Below are positions 7,851 to 16,802 of a stretch of DNA of 50,997 bases, in pieces; within the stretch, counting starts at the first letter, position 1; every line of letters starts with the position of its first letter. Location of the stretch: contig JANWVQ010000004.1 of assembly GCA_025056745.1 (NCBI GenBank), positions 1-50,997 on the forward strand, written 5' to 3'. The DNA is from Ignavibacterium sp. (GTDB lineage Bacteria; Bacteroidota; Ignavibacteria; Ignavibacteriales; Ignavibacteriaceae). The notes below the pieces were generated by a model. The model worked only from the letters and a program-made list of their open reading frames with translations, did not search any database and was not told where the DNA came from. A program made the translations under genes and the position numbers.

Positions 7851-8401
7851 AAAACATATTAGTTGTTATTCCGTTTATATTTGCTTTTATTCTAGTTACT
7901 GGTGCTTTAGTTTATCTTAATGAAATTTATACAAACATATTTCAGTTTGATTTTACTCCAAGAGCAAGCCAGCAGAGCGCAAAATTAGATTCTTTGGCAA
8001 TTAAAGATTCATTGAAATTAGCAAATCAATCTCAACCTTTAGATACTTTGAAAGCATCAAAGGATACTATGAAAATTGATTTAACAAATGTGATGGCTCC
8101 TAAATCTGATACATTAAATACTTTAGCAAGTAATACTAATGAGCAAAATAATAGTATTCAAAGAGTTTCAAACAATGTTTCAAATAGTAAAGAATTGAAA
8201 GATTCTGCTTATACAGTATGGTTAAAGAAAACTGTTAAGTTAGTTGAAAATTTACCGCCTGCTCAGGCTTCTAAACTATTAAAGAATTTTTCCGATAATC
8301 AGGCGAGAGACATAATATTTAATATGAAACAAAAACAAGCAGCAAAAATCATCTCTTATCTAGAACCAGAATATGTTTATAAAATAACAAGGTTTCAATA
8401 A
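7847..8401 (+). CDS. MotE-like flagellar protein with MgtE-N domain
   Basis: The 184-residue protein has one N-terminal membrane segment (about 5-27), a Ser/Asp/Lys-rich linker and a C-terminal domain of about 55 residues (LVENLPPAQASKLLKNF...NMKQKQAAKIISYLEP). That domain repeats the pattern of the MgtE N-terminal helical domain, in which short 'A..L..M....A..IL..L' units recur. Proteins of this layout stand between fliJ and fliK in many bacteria and were named MotE where they support the stator or the export gate. The exact role here is inferred from position. It overlaps fliJ by 4 bases and fliK by 1. Confidence 0.78.
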   Translation: MKNILVVIPFIFAFILVTGALVYLNEIYTNIFQFDFTPRASQQSAKLDSLAIKDSLKLANQSQPLDTLKASKDTMKIDLTNVMAPKSDTLNTLASNTNEQNNSIQRVSNNVSNSKELKDSAYTVWLKKTVKLVENLPPAQASKLLKNFSDNQARDIIFNMKQKQAAKIISYLEPEYVYKITRFQ

Positions 8402-11400
8402 TGCTAATAAATACACTTTTTATAAATAGCCAACTTGCCAATAAAAGTATCTCAAATAAATCTGAGAATTCAGATAAGTTATTCGGCTTTTTATTTTCAG
8501 AGATAATGGCAATTGATAATAATGCAGAGAAAATAAATTTAGTTAAAGATCATCTTGGTGGAAATTTAATTGATTATAAAAGTGTTTTTATAAATTATAA
8601 GTTTGATACAAATGTAAACTTATCCGATATAAATAATGAAAACTCAATTGATCCAATTATCTCATTATCAAGCCTGTTCTTTGCAGAAAATCAAACTGAT
8701 TTGAAATTAGATCAAGTTGAAAAAATTATTTATACTCCTGAGCAATTTGTATCAAGTTTTTCTTCGTTAGTCAAATCTCTTCTTGAAAACAAAGACTCAG
8801 AACCAAATGTTGAGATAAAACTGTTCTCTAAAAATTTCATATTATCACATACTGTTGAAAAGTCCGAATTAAAAAATTTTGAAAAATTTCTATTTGAGAC
8901 GATTGAAAAAGAATCAACATTCTCAATAAGTCTAAGTGCCTTTGATAAGCAAATTTTATTTGAGATATTTTCTCAGGTAGCATCATCAGTTCTAACAAAA
9001 GAATTTTCAAACGATAACAAAGGAATTGTTGAACATAATTTACCGAATGAAACTCAACAGATATTTAATAACCAGAACTTAACTTCTAATGTTAATCTTC
9101 AAACTTCAAACAAATTAAATTTGACAGAAAAATCAAATAGTTTGAATATTAATCTTAAAGATAACTTAGGAAATTTGAAGACAGAATTTAATGTTCTTGA
9201 TAATGAAATAAACTTAAAGCAAGAGAAAGAAACATCTTCAGACAATACAAATAACTTAAATCTAAAATCATTACAAAATAACTCAGATGAAAAAGTTGAT
9301 GTAGTTCAAAAGCAAAGCACCATAACCTCTGAAAGTCCTAATAATAACGGTGGTGATAATAATTTAGTAAAGAACTTTAATTCAGATGTAATTAACAATG
9401 TAAGTGCTAATAGGACTATAATCGAATCAAAAAATAACAATCAGAATTATAATCGTGTTGATTTTAATCCTGAATTAGAAAGAGCGTTTGACAACAAAAT
9501 TAAAATTTCTGAAAAAGATAATTTGAATCAGGATTCAATTGAAAAACCTTCTTTGAAAGTATTCATTCAACAAGGTGATAGTAAAAATTCATACACAAAT
9601 AAAATCAATATTGAAAATTCTATTAATGAAATTAATCATATAATAAAAAACTCATCTGAACAAAGTATTGTTTCTTTGAAGGTAGAAGTAAAGTCAACTA
9701 ATAATAATGAAATTAAAATCAATAATTCAGAAGTAGAAAATAATTTTGAAAATCACATTGTCAGAGAAAGACAACTTCAAAACATTTTCCGAAAAATTGT
9801 TGCTCAAAACAATGAAAGCCAAAATAACACTACCTACATAAGATTGTCATCAAATTCAGTTGTTAAAGAAAATCAACCACTGACTGTAAATGCTTCTGAA
9901 GTAAATACAAATCTTCAAGAGATAAACAACTCACAATTTGAAAAATTGAATTCAGGAGAATTAGTTAATTCAAATAATCAAAAAATATCAGATGAAAGTT
10001 TCGCCAAAACAGTCAATAAAAATGAATTAGTTAAATCTTTTACTCAAGGATTAACATTTGATCCGAATAATATTCAACTATCAGAAAATAGCTCAGCAAA
10101 TAAATTTACATTACAATATAAACAACCTAACGAATCGACTGATTACTCTAGAAATGAAAAAAATATTGTAAAGAATGACTTTTCAAATGAAGAAAAATTC
10201 AATACAAACATTAGTTCTGATTTATCTCAAAAAATATCGCTGAAAAAAGAATCATTAGAAAATTTACAACTAATAGGAACTGAAACATCAGATAATATAA
10301 ACATTAATCTTAGTAATAAAAGCCAAGATGAAGTAAAACAAATTATATCATCGGATAATCAGTCAATAAAAAGTTTAGAGAATTTCAAAAATGAACCAAA
10401 CTTTAATTCTCTAAACTTAAAGGATACAAAAACAGAAATAATACAGAATGAAATGAAAAATAATATTCCAAATGAAATCGCAGAGACTAATTCTGAAATG
10501 GGTAGTGAATTAAATTTTAATAATAAACAATCATCTCATTCAATCAATGATAATAAAAATGAATTTGATTCAAATGATTTAAGGAATGAAAAACCCAATC
10601 GAACATTTACCACTATTGATAACGATGGCAATAACAATTTCGAAGACAATAATATTGAAACTATAAAAGCAACTTTTGAAAATAAAAATATTTCATCAAG
10701 AATATCAGTTGATTCTTTAGATGAAATATCAGAGAATTCGTCCAATAATAAAGTTGATGAAAATAAAAATCAGATAAATTTATCTCTCAAAAAAGATGAT
10801 CTTTCAATAAAACAAAAAGCTAATGATGAAGAAGTAATAGTTTCACAAAATACAGTCAGGATATTTAATGAAAAACCTGCCAAAAAAGTTATCAACTTAA
10901 ATAATAAGAACGAAGTATCTGTTGATGATAAAATCGTCGATCCCGATAATGATAAAAGTTATTCACCTCTCGATGAAAAGAGAAATCATATTGAGAAAAA
11001 ATTTGAAAACTCTGAAATAAAGAATATCAATCAAGAACCAAACGTTAAAACAGAGAAAACAAACAACACTGAACAGATTAAAAAAGTTATCAACGCACCC
11101 AATAGAATAGAAATTTCTACAGATGATAAAAACGTAAATCCAGATAATGATAAAAGTCATTTACCTCTTGATGAAAAGAGAAATAGTCTTGAGAAGAAAT
11201 TCGAAAACTCTGTAATAAAGAATATCAATCAAGAACATAACGTTAAAACAGAAACAAGGAACAACACTGAACAGATTAAAAACAGTATAAGTCAAGAGAA
11301 TGTTGAATTCAAAAACTATTCACAAAGTGAGAATCAGAATTTGTCAAATAATATCACTGGTTCATCAGAAATAAATAAAAAGGTTTTATCTAATATCTCC

Positions 11401-11886
11401 AGAAACAATTTTCACAACTCATTTGAAAACGATAATGATTTGATAAGATTTCTTGAATCCAAAACTGTTGAGAATCTCGTAAAAATCTTAAATGATAATA
11501 ATCTTAATATTAAAGCAGAGTTAAACAAGATTTCCACAAATAATCAAACTGTTGAGTTAAAGTTATTTCCTGAAGATTTAGGAAAAGTAAGAATTATCTT
11601 AGAAAATAATGAAAACGTGATGTCAGCTAAGATTGAAGTAAATTCAGAGCAAGCAAAAAATTTGGTAATGACAAATCTTCCTCGTCTTAAAGAGTCGCTT
11701 TCTCAAGAAGGTGTAAATCTTCAAAACTTAAATGTTCTCTTAAATAGTAATGAACAGAAAAATAACAATAATGCTAATCAAAAGAAGAAGAACAATAACT
11801 CTAAATTTCTTTTCGATGGAGAAGATAAAACAGATGAAATGAGAATTAAAGATTTAGGATATAATACAATTGAATATTTAGCATAG
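8401..11886 (+). CDS. fliK: Giant Asn/Ser-rich flagellar hook-length control protein FliK
   Basis: FliK is secreted, measures hook length and switches export specificity. The domain that marks the family is at residues about 1048-1116 (VELKLFPEDLGKVRIIL...NLPRLKESLSQEGVNLQNLNV), followed by a Lys/Asn-rich tail. The product has 1161 residues, against about 400-600 for most FliK proteins. The long middle is Asn-, Ser-, Lys- and Glu-rich low-complexity sequence and includes two 66-residue tandem units (828-893 and 894-959). Extra length in the ruler part would be expected to give a longer hook, but that is inference. The start overlaps the preceding stop (TAATG). Confidence 0.88.
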   Translation: MLINTLFINSQLANKSISNKSENSDKLFGFLFSEIMAIDNNAEKINLVKDHLGGNLIDYKSVFINYKFDTNVNLSDINNENSIDPIISLSSLFFAENQTDLKLDQVEKIIYTPEQFVSSFSSLVKSLLENKDSEPNVEIKLFSKNFILSHTVEKSELKNFEKFLFETIEKESTFSISLSAFDKQILFEIFSQVASSVLTKEFSNDNKGIVEHNLPNETQQIFNNQNLTSNVNLQTSNKLNLTEKSNSLNINLKDNLGNLKTEFNVLDNEINLKQEKETSSDNTNNLNLKSLQNNSDEKVDVVQKQSTITSESPNNNGGDNNLVKNFNSDVINNVSANRTIIESKNNNQNYNRVDFNPELERAFDNKIKISEKDNLNQDSIEKPSLKVFIQQGDSKNSYTNKINIENSINEINHIIKNSSEQSIVSLKVEVKSTNNNEIKINNSEVENNFENHIVRERQLQNIFRKIVAQNNESQNNTTYIRLSSNSVVKENQPLTVNASEVNTNLQEINNSQFEKLNSGELVNSNNQKISDESFAKTVNKNELVKSFTQGLTFDPNNIQLSENSSANKFTLQYKQPNESTDYSRNEKNIVKNDFSNEEKFNTNISSDLSQKISLKKESLENLQLIGTETSDNININLSNKSQDEVKQIISSDNQSIKSLENFKNEPNFNSLNLKDTKTEIIQNEMKNNIPNEIAETNSEMGSELNFNNKQSSHSINDNKNEFDSNDLRNEKPNRTFTTIDNDGNNNFEDNNIETIKATFENKNISSRISVDSLDEISENSSNNKVDENKNQINLSLKKDDLSIKQKANDEEVIVSQNTVRIFNEKPAKKVINLNNKNEVSVDDKIVDPDNDKSYSPLDEKRNHIEKKFENSEIKNINQEPNVKTEKTNNTEQIKKVINAPNRIEISTDDKNVNPDNDKSHLPLDEKRNSLEKKFENSVIKNINQEHNVKTETRNNTEQIKNSISQENVEFKNYSQSENQNLSNNITGSSEINKKVLSNISRNNFHNSFENDNDLIRFLESKTVENLVKILNDNNLNIKAELNKISTNNQTVELKLFPEDLGKVRIILENNENVMSAKIEVNSEQAKNLVMTNLPRLKESLSQEGVNLQNLNVLLNSNEQKNNNNANQKKKNNNSKFLFDGEDKTDEMRIKDLGYNTIEYLA
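10882..11277 (+). repeat. Two tandem 198-bp repeats inside fliK
   Basis: Copy 1 is 10882-11079 and copy 2 is 11080-11277, with equal length, no gap, and in frame (66 residues each). Both begin AAAAAAGTTATCAAC and end AACAACACTGAACAGATT; blocks such as GATAATGATAAAAGT and AAGAATATCAATCAAGAAC are kept almost unchanged. The high DNA identity at the ends shows a fairly recent duplication. Confidence 0.9.
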
Positions 11887-11894
11887 GAGTTAAA

Positions 11895-12566
11895 ATGGTA
11901 ACAGGAAATATAAGCTCAGTAAATAATACAACTACCAACACTCGCAATAGCAAAAATGTAATGGGCAAAGATGATTTCCTAAAATTGATGCTTGCACAAA
12001 TGAGAAATCAAGACCCATTGAACCCAATGGAATCTGCTGAATTCGCAGCACAACTAGCGCAATTTACATCTGTTGAGCAACTTATGAACTTAAATGATTC
12101 AATGAAGACAAGTTTGGATGCAAACTATTTGTTGTCACAATCGATTAATAATACTTTAGCTGCAACATTGATTGGAAATGATGCTAAACTTGATACATCT
12201 GAATTTAGATACTCAGGACAAGATGAACAGATTCTTGGATACAATCTTAGCACAAATGCAAAAGATGTAACTATAAAAATTTATAATGAGAACGGTGCAC
12301 TCGTTAGAACAATTCAAAATGCATCTGGTAATGCTGGAGACAATAAACTTTCTTGGGATTTTACCGATAATAATGGTGAAAAAGTTTCTTTTGGTAAATA
12401 CAGATTTGAGGTTACTGCAACTGATTATAATGGTAATGCAATTAATGTTGAAACATTCTTATTCGGAAAAATTGATGGTGTGAGATTTACCGAGTTTGGA
12501 ACAAAGTTAATAATAAATGGAATTGAGTTTAACTTATCAGATATTAAAGAAATATTAAAACCATAG
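11895..12566 (+). CDS. flgD: Flagellar hook assembly (capping) protein FlgD
   Basis: FlgD caps the growing hook. The product has 223 residues. The N-terminal signature is MGKDDFLKLMLAQMRNQDPLN then PMESAEFAAQLAQFTSVEQL, an excellent match to the family. The rest is the FlgD Ig-like (FlgD_ig) and tudor-like part, with WDFTDNNGEKVSFGKYRFEV. AGGAG stands 7 bases before the start. It follows fliK and precedes the small flagellar operon gene. Confidence 0.96.
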   Translation: MVTGNISSVNNTTTNTRNSKNVMGKDDFLKLMLAQMRNQDPLNPMESAEFAAQLAQFTSVEQLMNLNDSMKTSLDANYLLSQSINNTLAATLIGNDAKLDTSEFRYSGQDEQILGYNLSTNAKDVTIKIYNENGALVRTIQNASGNAGDNKLSWDFTDNNGEKVSFGKYRFEVTATDYNGNAINVETFLFGKIDGVRFTEFGTKLIINGIEFNLSDIKEILKP

Positions 12567-12581
12567 AAAGGAGGTTAATTG

Positions 12582-12953
12582 ATGTATGAAATAAACGGAA
12601 TTCAAGTCCCTTTCCTTCCGATAAATAACTTCGAAGGAAACAGGGTTCAGAACCGTGGCTCTTCAGAGAGTTTCGAATCGATTTTTCAACAGGAACTCGA
12701 GAAGATCAAATTTTCTCATCACGCAGTTAAAAGATTGGAAGAAAGACAAATCAAACTGAGTGATGAAGACATTGCAAAGATCAATTCAGCTGTTGAAAAA
12801 GCCGAACAAAAAGGTTCGAGAGATTCTTTGGTAATGATGAATTCAACTGCTTTTATAGTAAATATTCCCAATAGAACAATCATCACTGCAATGCCGATTG
12901 ACAGAAGCGGTGAGAATGTTTTTACAAACATAGATTCTGTAGTTTTTGCATAA
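12582..12953 (+). CDS. Flagellar operon protein between flgD and flgE (TIGR02530-like)
   Basis: The 123-residue protein contains FSHHAVKRLEERQIKLSDE and, further on, DSLVMMNSTAFIVNIPNRTII, which match the conserved core of the 'flagellar operon protein' family found between flgD and flgE in many bacteria. Function is not established; it may assist hook protein export. The ATG at 12582 is chosen over the TTG at 12579, because AAAGGAGG sits 7 bases before it. It is followed by an unusual GC-rich hairpin leader in front of flgE. Confidence 0.85.
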   Translation: MYEINGIQVPFLPINNFEGNRVQNRGSSESFESIFQQELEKIKFSHHAVKRLEERQIKLSDEDIAKINSAVEKAEQKGSRDSLVMMNSTAFIVNIPNRTIITAMPIDRSGENVFTNIDSVVFA

Positions 12954-12978
12954 AATAAATTAACTAATTAATAAATAA

Positions 12979-13030
12979 TGGGCGGGACCTTCCGAGGACG
13001 CCCAGTCCGACCGACTGACTGACGTCGGAC
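12979..13030 (+). promoter_or_regulatory. GC-rich double hairpin in the flgE leader
   Basis: Hairpin 1 pairs TGGGCG (12979-12984) with CGCCCA (12999-13004); within it, CCT-TCCG-AGG (12988-12997) makes a second short stem with a 4-base loop. Hairpin 2 pairs GTCCGAC (13005-13011) with GTCGGAC (13024-13030) around a 12-base loop. GGA triplets occur at 12985, 12997 (AGGA) and 13027, and again in the flgE ribosome binding site AAGGAGG (13055-13061). It has no T-tract, so it is not a terminator. It stands out strongly against the AT-rich surroundings and lies 37-88 bases before the flgE start. The role is unknown; RNA-level control of hook synthesis is plausible. Confidence 0.65.
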
Positions 13031-13066
13031 ATTTCAAATGAAAACTTAAAAATTAAGGAGGTAATT

Positions 13067-14701
13067 ATGCCATTACTAAATTCACTCTTTTCGGGTGTCT
13101 CAGGTCTAAGAAACCATCAATCAATGATGGATGTTATCAGCAATAATATTGCTAACGTAAATACAATTGGTTACAAAGGTTCTCGTGTAACCTTCAGTGA
13201 CACATTCAATAGAATCATTAGATATGGTTCAAATCCCACAGAAACTACTGGCGGTGTTAATACATTTCAAGTTGGACTTGGAATGAGAATCAATACTGTT
13301 GATAGAACCTGGAATCAAGGAACTTTTGAAGGAACTGGAGTCACAACTGATTTAGCTCTTCAAGGTCCTGGTTTGTTCATTCTTCAGAGTAACGGTGAGA
13401 GATTCTATACAAGAGCAGGAGCATTTATCTTTGATGCTGATGGTCGTTTGGTAAGTACTCAAAATGGTGCAATTGTCCAAGGTAAGGTAGCAAATAAAGA
13501 AGGATTGATACCTCCAGGAAATTATCTTGAGGACATAGTAGTTGATCCAAATATGCGTCTGCCCGCCGTTGCAACTTCTAGAGTTTCTTGGGGTGGAAAT
13601 TTGAAGAGCGCATCTCCTCTAACTAGAAGTGAAAATTATCTGCAAACTGGAAATATTAATTCCTCTATTGCAATAGGTGATTCTGTTACTGATAGTAATA
13701 CAGTTTATGATGAAAATGGTAATAAATACACATTCACAGTTACTTACACAAAGACAGCAGATAATACATACACAATGGAATATAGATTGAGAGATTCAAA
13801 TAATAACGTTGTTGTAGGTCCTACTTCTCAAACTGTCGTATTTGATGGAACAACTGGTCAATTACTTACTGTTAATGGTCAACCACCTGCAGTAATACAA
13901 ATTCAAAATGCTCAGCTCGGTATTAATTTTAATTTTAATATGACTGGAATTACTCAAAATAACTCAACAACTACAATAGCATCAACAGTTGACTCTAATA
14001 GACAGCCAACAATTATAACTGGCTCTGTGACAATATTCGATTCCCTTGGAAACTCTCATATATTGACTATAAAATATACTAAAGTTGCAGACAATAGCTG
14101 GAGATGGTCTGCAAGTGTTCCAGAAAGTTCAGGAACTTTAAGTGGTAATGCAGGAAGTATATCATTCAATCCAGATGGTTCGATAAATGCAATAATTCCA
14201 AATCCACCCGTCTTAACTTTTACGCCTACTGGAGGTGCAAGTGCTCAAAATATTATTTTGAATTTTGGTGAAGGATTTAATGGAATTACACAAACATCTG
14301 CAAATTCCGTTGTATCTGCATTGAGCCAAGATGGATCTGCAGCTGCTTCTTTATCAAATCTTAGCATAGATAAATATGGTTACATAGTTGGTGTATTTAC
14401 AAATGGTCAATCCCGTCAATTAGCACAAATTATGATTGCAACATTTCCAAATTTGAATGGTTTGATAAGTGTTGGAGAAAATTTATATACTGTTAGCGCA
14501 AATACAGGAGATCCATTGATTGGCGAGCCAGGTGAATCAACCGGAACTACAATTCAATCTGGAGCACTAGAGCAATCAAACGTTGATTTATCTGAGGAAT
14601 TTACAAGAATGATAGTTTCGCAAAGAGGTTTTCAAGCAAGTGCAAGAGTAGTAACTGTTTCTGATACTCTGTTGCAGGAAATTACAAATCTTGTAAGATA
14701 A
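13067..14701 (+). CDS. flgE: Flagellar hook protein FlgE with two tandem D2-like modules
   Basis: FlgE polymerises to the hook. The product has 544 residues. The N-terminus is SGLRNHQSMMDVISNNIA then NVNTIGYKGSRVTFSDTF, and the C-terminal helix holds SGALEQSNVDLSEEFTRM, both typical. In the middle, residues about 205-300 (VYDENGNKYTFTVTYTK) and about 315-411 (IFDSLGNSHILTIKYTK) are two related copies of the hook D2 (FlaE-type) domain. A copy of the same module lies in FlgL. AAGGAGG stands 5 bases before ATG 13067, so the start is clear. A strong terminator ends the operon after it. Confidence 0.95.
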   Translation: MPLLNSLFSGVSGLRNHQSMMDVISNNIANVNTIGYKGSRVTFSDTFNRIIRYGSNPTETTGGVNTFQVGLGMRINTVDRTWNQGTFEGTGVTTDLALQGPGLFILQSNGERFYTRAGAFIFDADGRLVSTQNGAIVQGKVANKEGLIPPGNYLEDIVVDPNMRLPAVATSRVSWGGNLKSASPLTRSENYLQTGNINSSIAIGDSVTDSNTVYDENGNKYTFTVTYTKTADNTYTMEYRLRDSNNNVVVGPTSQTVVFDGTTGQLLTVNGQPPAVIQIQNAQLGINFNFNMTGITQNNSTTTIASTVDSNRQPTIITGSVTIFDSLGNSHILTIKYTKVADNSWRWSASVPESSGTLSGNAGSISFNPDGSINAIIPNPPVLTFTPTGGASAQNIILNFGEGFNGITQTSANSVVSALSQDGSAAASLSNLSIDKYGYIVGVFTNGQSRQLAQIMIATFPNLNGLISVGENLYTVSANTGDPLIGEPGESTGTTIQSGALEQSNVDLSEEFTRMIVSQRGFQASARVVTVSDTLLQEITNLVR

Positions 14702-14723
14702 TCCCTTCCTTAGCCCTAAATTA

Positions 14724-14752
14724 GGGGGTCTCTTTAAGAGGCTCCCTTTTTT
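14724..14752 (+). terminator. Rho-independent terminator after flgE
   Basis: A 10-bp stem, GGGGGTCTCT (14724-14733) with AGAGGCTCCC (14737-14746), has two G-T pairs and a TTA loop and is followed by six T bases at 14747-14752. It ends flagellar operon I. Confidence 0.88.
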
Positions 14753-14830
14753 ATTTTTAACCAACTGTCCAATAATAACCACTATTTATTACAGAATTGT
14801 TCATTTCACTTCAAAAATCATTTTTTCTGA

Positions 14831-14845
14831 TGGCATATTGATTGA
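14831..14845 (+). promoter_or_regulatory. Candidate -24/-12-like promoter of flagellar operon II
   Basis: TGGCAT-ATTGA-TTGA lies 42 bases before the fliL start. TGGCAT is close to the -24 box TGGCAC, and TTGA stands where TTGC is usual, with the correct TGG-N8-TTG spacing. The missing C of the -12 GC pair weakens the call. Confidence 0.3.
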
Positions 14846-14887
14846 AATAATAAAGAGAGTTAAATAATTATATCAATGGGATAAGAG

Positions 14888-15415
14888 ATGAAATCTAAAA
14901 TATTATTAATAGGTTTACCTCTTTTTATTGTTCAATTGGTTTTAGTTTATTTCATTACTGCAAACATTTTGATTTCAAGGGATCATTCACAAAATAATGA
15001 AAGTAACCAAAAAGAAACTAAAACCGAGGAAGTAAAATCAGAAGAAAAAGAGCAAAAATCCGATGAGTCAAAAGCTGAAGAATCAAATAAAAACTCAAAT
15101 AGTAAAACAGTTGGTCAACACCTATACACTTTAGATGATATTATATGCAATCCAGCTGAAACCAATGGAAAAATTCTTGTCCTTACAAGCATAGGTTTCG
15201 ATATGAATTCAGCAGAATCAAAAAAAGTGATGGAAGAAAAAACTGTAATTCTTAAAGATGTCGTATTGAATACAATTTCAAGAAAAACTGTAAGTGAATT
15301 AAGTAATGTTTCTAAAAGAGATTCGCTTAAACTTGAAATAATTAAAAACGTCGAGCAAAAATTACCTAATGTTAAAATTAATGACCTTTACTTTAGTAAG
15401 TTTATAATTCAGTAA
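14888..15415 (+). CDS. fliL: Flagellar basal-body-associated protein FliL
   Basis: FliL is a single-pass inner membrane protein around the stator. The 175-residue product has a membrane segment at about 7-28, a charged linker of Lys/Glu/Ser (about 36-75) and a periplasmic domain that begins YTLDDIICNPAETNGKILVL and ends NDLYFSKFIIQ. The 'NP...L' start and the 'YF..F.IQ' end are the FliL marks. The linker is longer than in enteric FliL. It is first in operon II, directly before fliM as in most bacteria. Confidence 0.85.
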   Translation: MKSKILLIGLPLFIVQLVLVYFITANILISRDHSQNNESNQKETKTEEVKSEEKEQKSDESKAEESNKNSNSKTVGQHLYTLDDIICNPAETNGKILVLTSIGFDMNSAESKKVMEEKTVILKDVVLNTISRKTVSELSNVSKRDSLKLEIIKNVEQKLPNVKINDLYFSKFIIQ

Positions 15416-15431
15416 AAAATTTGAGATTAAT

Positions 15432-16406
15432 ATGGCAGAAGTTTTATCTCAACAAGATATAGATGATATTCTGAAGGGTGGAGGGTCTTTTACAGAGGCA
15501 AAATCAAATCAAAAAGAAGTCTTGCCTTATGATTTTAGATTACCTAACAGAATATCGAAAACCCAACTTAGGACAATTAGAAATATAAGCGAAAACTTTG
15601 CAGAAAGTTTCGGCTCTTATCTTATGACAACTCTTCAAACGGTTGTCAATATAAGGGTTAACACAGTTGACCAAATTTATTATTCTGAATATGTCCTTTC
15701 CGTTCCTGATCCAGCAGTTTTATATACTTTTACAATCAAAGGTACTGACATAAGATTAGTATTAGAATTAAACATAGATTTCGCTTTAGTTATTGTGGAT
15801 AGGCTTCTAGGTGGCAGTGGAAACAGTATGAAACCACAGAAAGTTATAACTCAAATTGAACAGAAAGTTTTATCAAATGTAATTGATAAGATAATGTTTG
15901 ATTTAAAGAAAGCTTGGATGGTTGTTGATAATCTCGAGTTTAAATTGGACAGCTTTGAAACTGATATAGATTTCGTTCAGCTTTCTTCAGCAAATGAATC
16001 TGTTTTACTAATTTCTTTCGAGATATCGATTGGTGACCAATCATTCTTGATGAATTTATGTTTTACAACTTTTGCTTTTGATCCAATACTTTCAAAATTG
16101 TCTTCAAAAAAGGTTAGCACTGTTAAACACTCTAAATATTACGGGATGACAGCATCTGAGTTGATTAAACTTCAACTCTCAGAGGTTCTCTTACCAGTAG
16201 TTGTTGAATTAGGCGAAACTCAAATCACCTTTCAAGATTTAATTGATCTAAAAGTAGGTGATATAATTGTTCTTGATAATAAAGTTCATAATGAGTTAAA
16301 GGTGAATGTAAATGATAAACTTGCATATTATGCTTATCCTGGTGTTGTAAATAATCATAAAGCAGTAAAGATTACTAAGAATTTATTAACTAACATTCAA
16401 TTATGA
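15432..16406 (+). CDS. fliM: Flagellar motor switch protein FliM
   Basis: FliM is a C-ring protein that binds phosphorylated CheY. The 324-residue product carries the CheY-binding N-terminal motif LSQQDIDDIL (5-14), the middle CheC-like domain with DFRLPNRISKTQLRTI and VDRLLGGSG, and a C-terminal SpoA domain ending near LKVNVNDKLAYYAYPG. The intact CheY-binding motif shows that the motor is meant to be switched by a CheY-type receiver. Confidence 0.96.
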   Translation: MAEVLSQQDIDDILKGGGSFTEAKSNQKEVLPYDFRLPNRISKTQLRTIRNISENFAESFGSYLMTTLQTVVNIRVNTVDQIYYSEYVLSVPDPAVLYTFTIKGTDIRLVLELNIDFALVIVDRLLGGSGNSMKPQKVITQIEQKVLSNVIDKIMFDLKKAWMVVDNLEFKLDSFETDIDFVQLSSANESVLLISFEISIGDQSFLMNLCFTTFAFDPILSKLSSKKVSTVKHSKYYGMTASELIKLQLSEVLLPVVVELGETQITFQDLIDLKVGDIIVLDNKVHNELKVNVNDKLAYYAYPGVVNNHKAVKITKNLLTNIQL

Positions 16407-16415
16407 GGGAATCCT

Positions 16416-16802
16416 ATGGAAAATCAATTTGATAATCAAAGTTTTAATGAAATGAATAATCCGAATCAAATTAAAAAAGAAGCAAGTGCAGCTGAGTTCC
16501 CATCATTTGATGAAAGCCAATTCAGTGGTAGCTCTGAGATAGATGAGAAAATTAATTTTCTTAAAGATCTCAAGCTAAATGTTTATATAGAACTCGGTAG
16601 AACTTATATGCAAATAAAAGATATTCTTGAATTGGAAAGAGGATATGTAATAGAACTAGATAAATTAGCCAGTGAACCTGTGGATATTTATGTTAATAAC
16701 AAAAAAATTGCTGAGGGAGAAGTAGTAGTAATTGATAAACATTTTGGTGTTAAAATAGTTTCTTTAGCAGAGCCAAAGAATAGCTTAAAAGGATTGTTCT
16801 AA
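16416..16802 (+). CDS. fliN: Flagellar motor switch protein FliN
   Basis: The 128-residue product has a 45-residue acidic and Asn-rich N-terminus (no clear domain) followed by one SpoA domain: NVYIELGRTYMQIKDILEL, then LDKLASEPVDIYVNNKKIA, then VVVIDKHFGVKIV. FliN forms the base of the C-ring with FliM. It is a short FliN, not the long CheC-fused FliY. It touches fliO by one base. Confidence 0.92.
   Translation: MENQFDNQSFNEMNNPNQIKKEASAAEFPSFDESQFSGSSEIDEKINFLKDLKLNVYIELGRTYMQIKDILELERGYVIELDKLASEPVDIYVNNKKIAEGEVVVIDKHFGVKIVSLAEPKNSLKGLF

Noticed and set aside
12979-13030. A c-di-GMP (GEMM) or other known riboswitch before flgE
   Set aside because: The conserved cores of GEMM-I/II and of other common riboswitches cannot be found; only two plain hairpins are seen.
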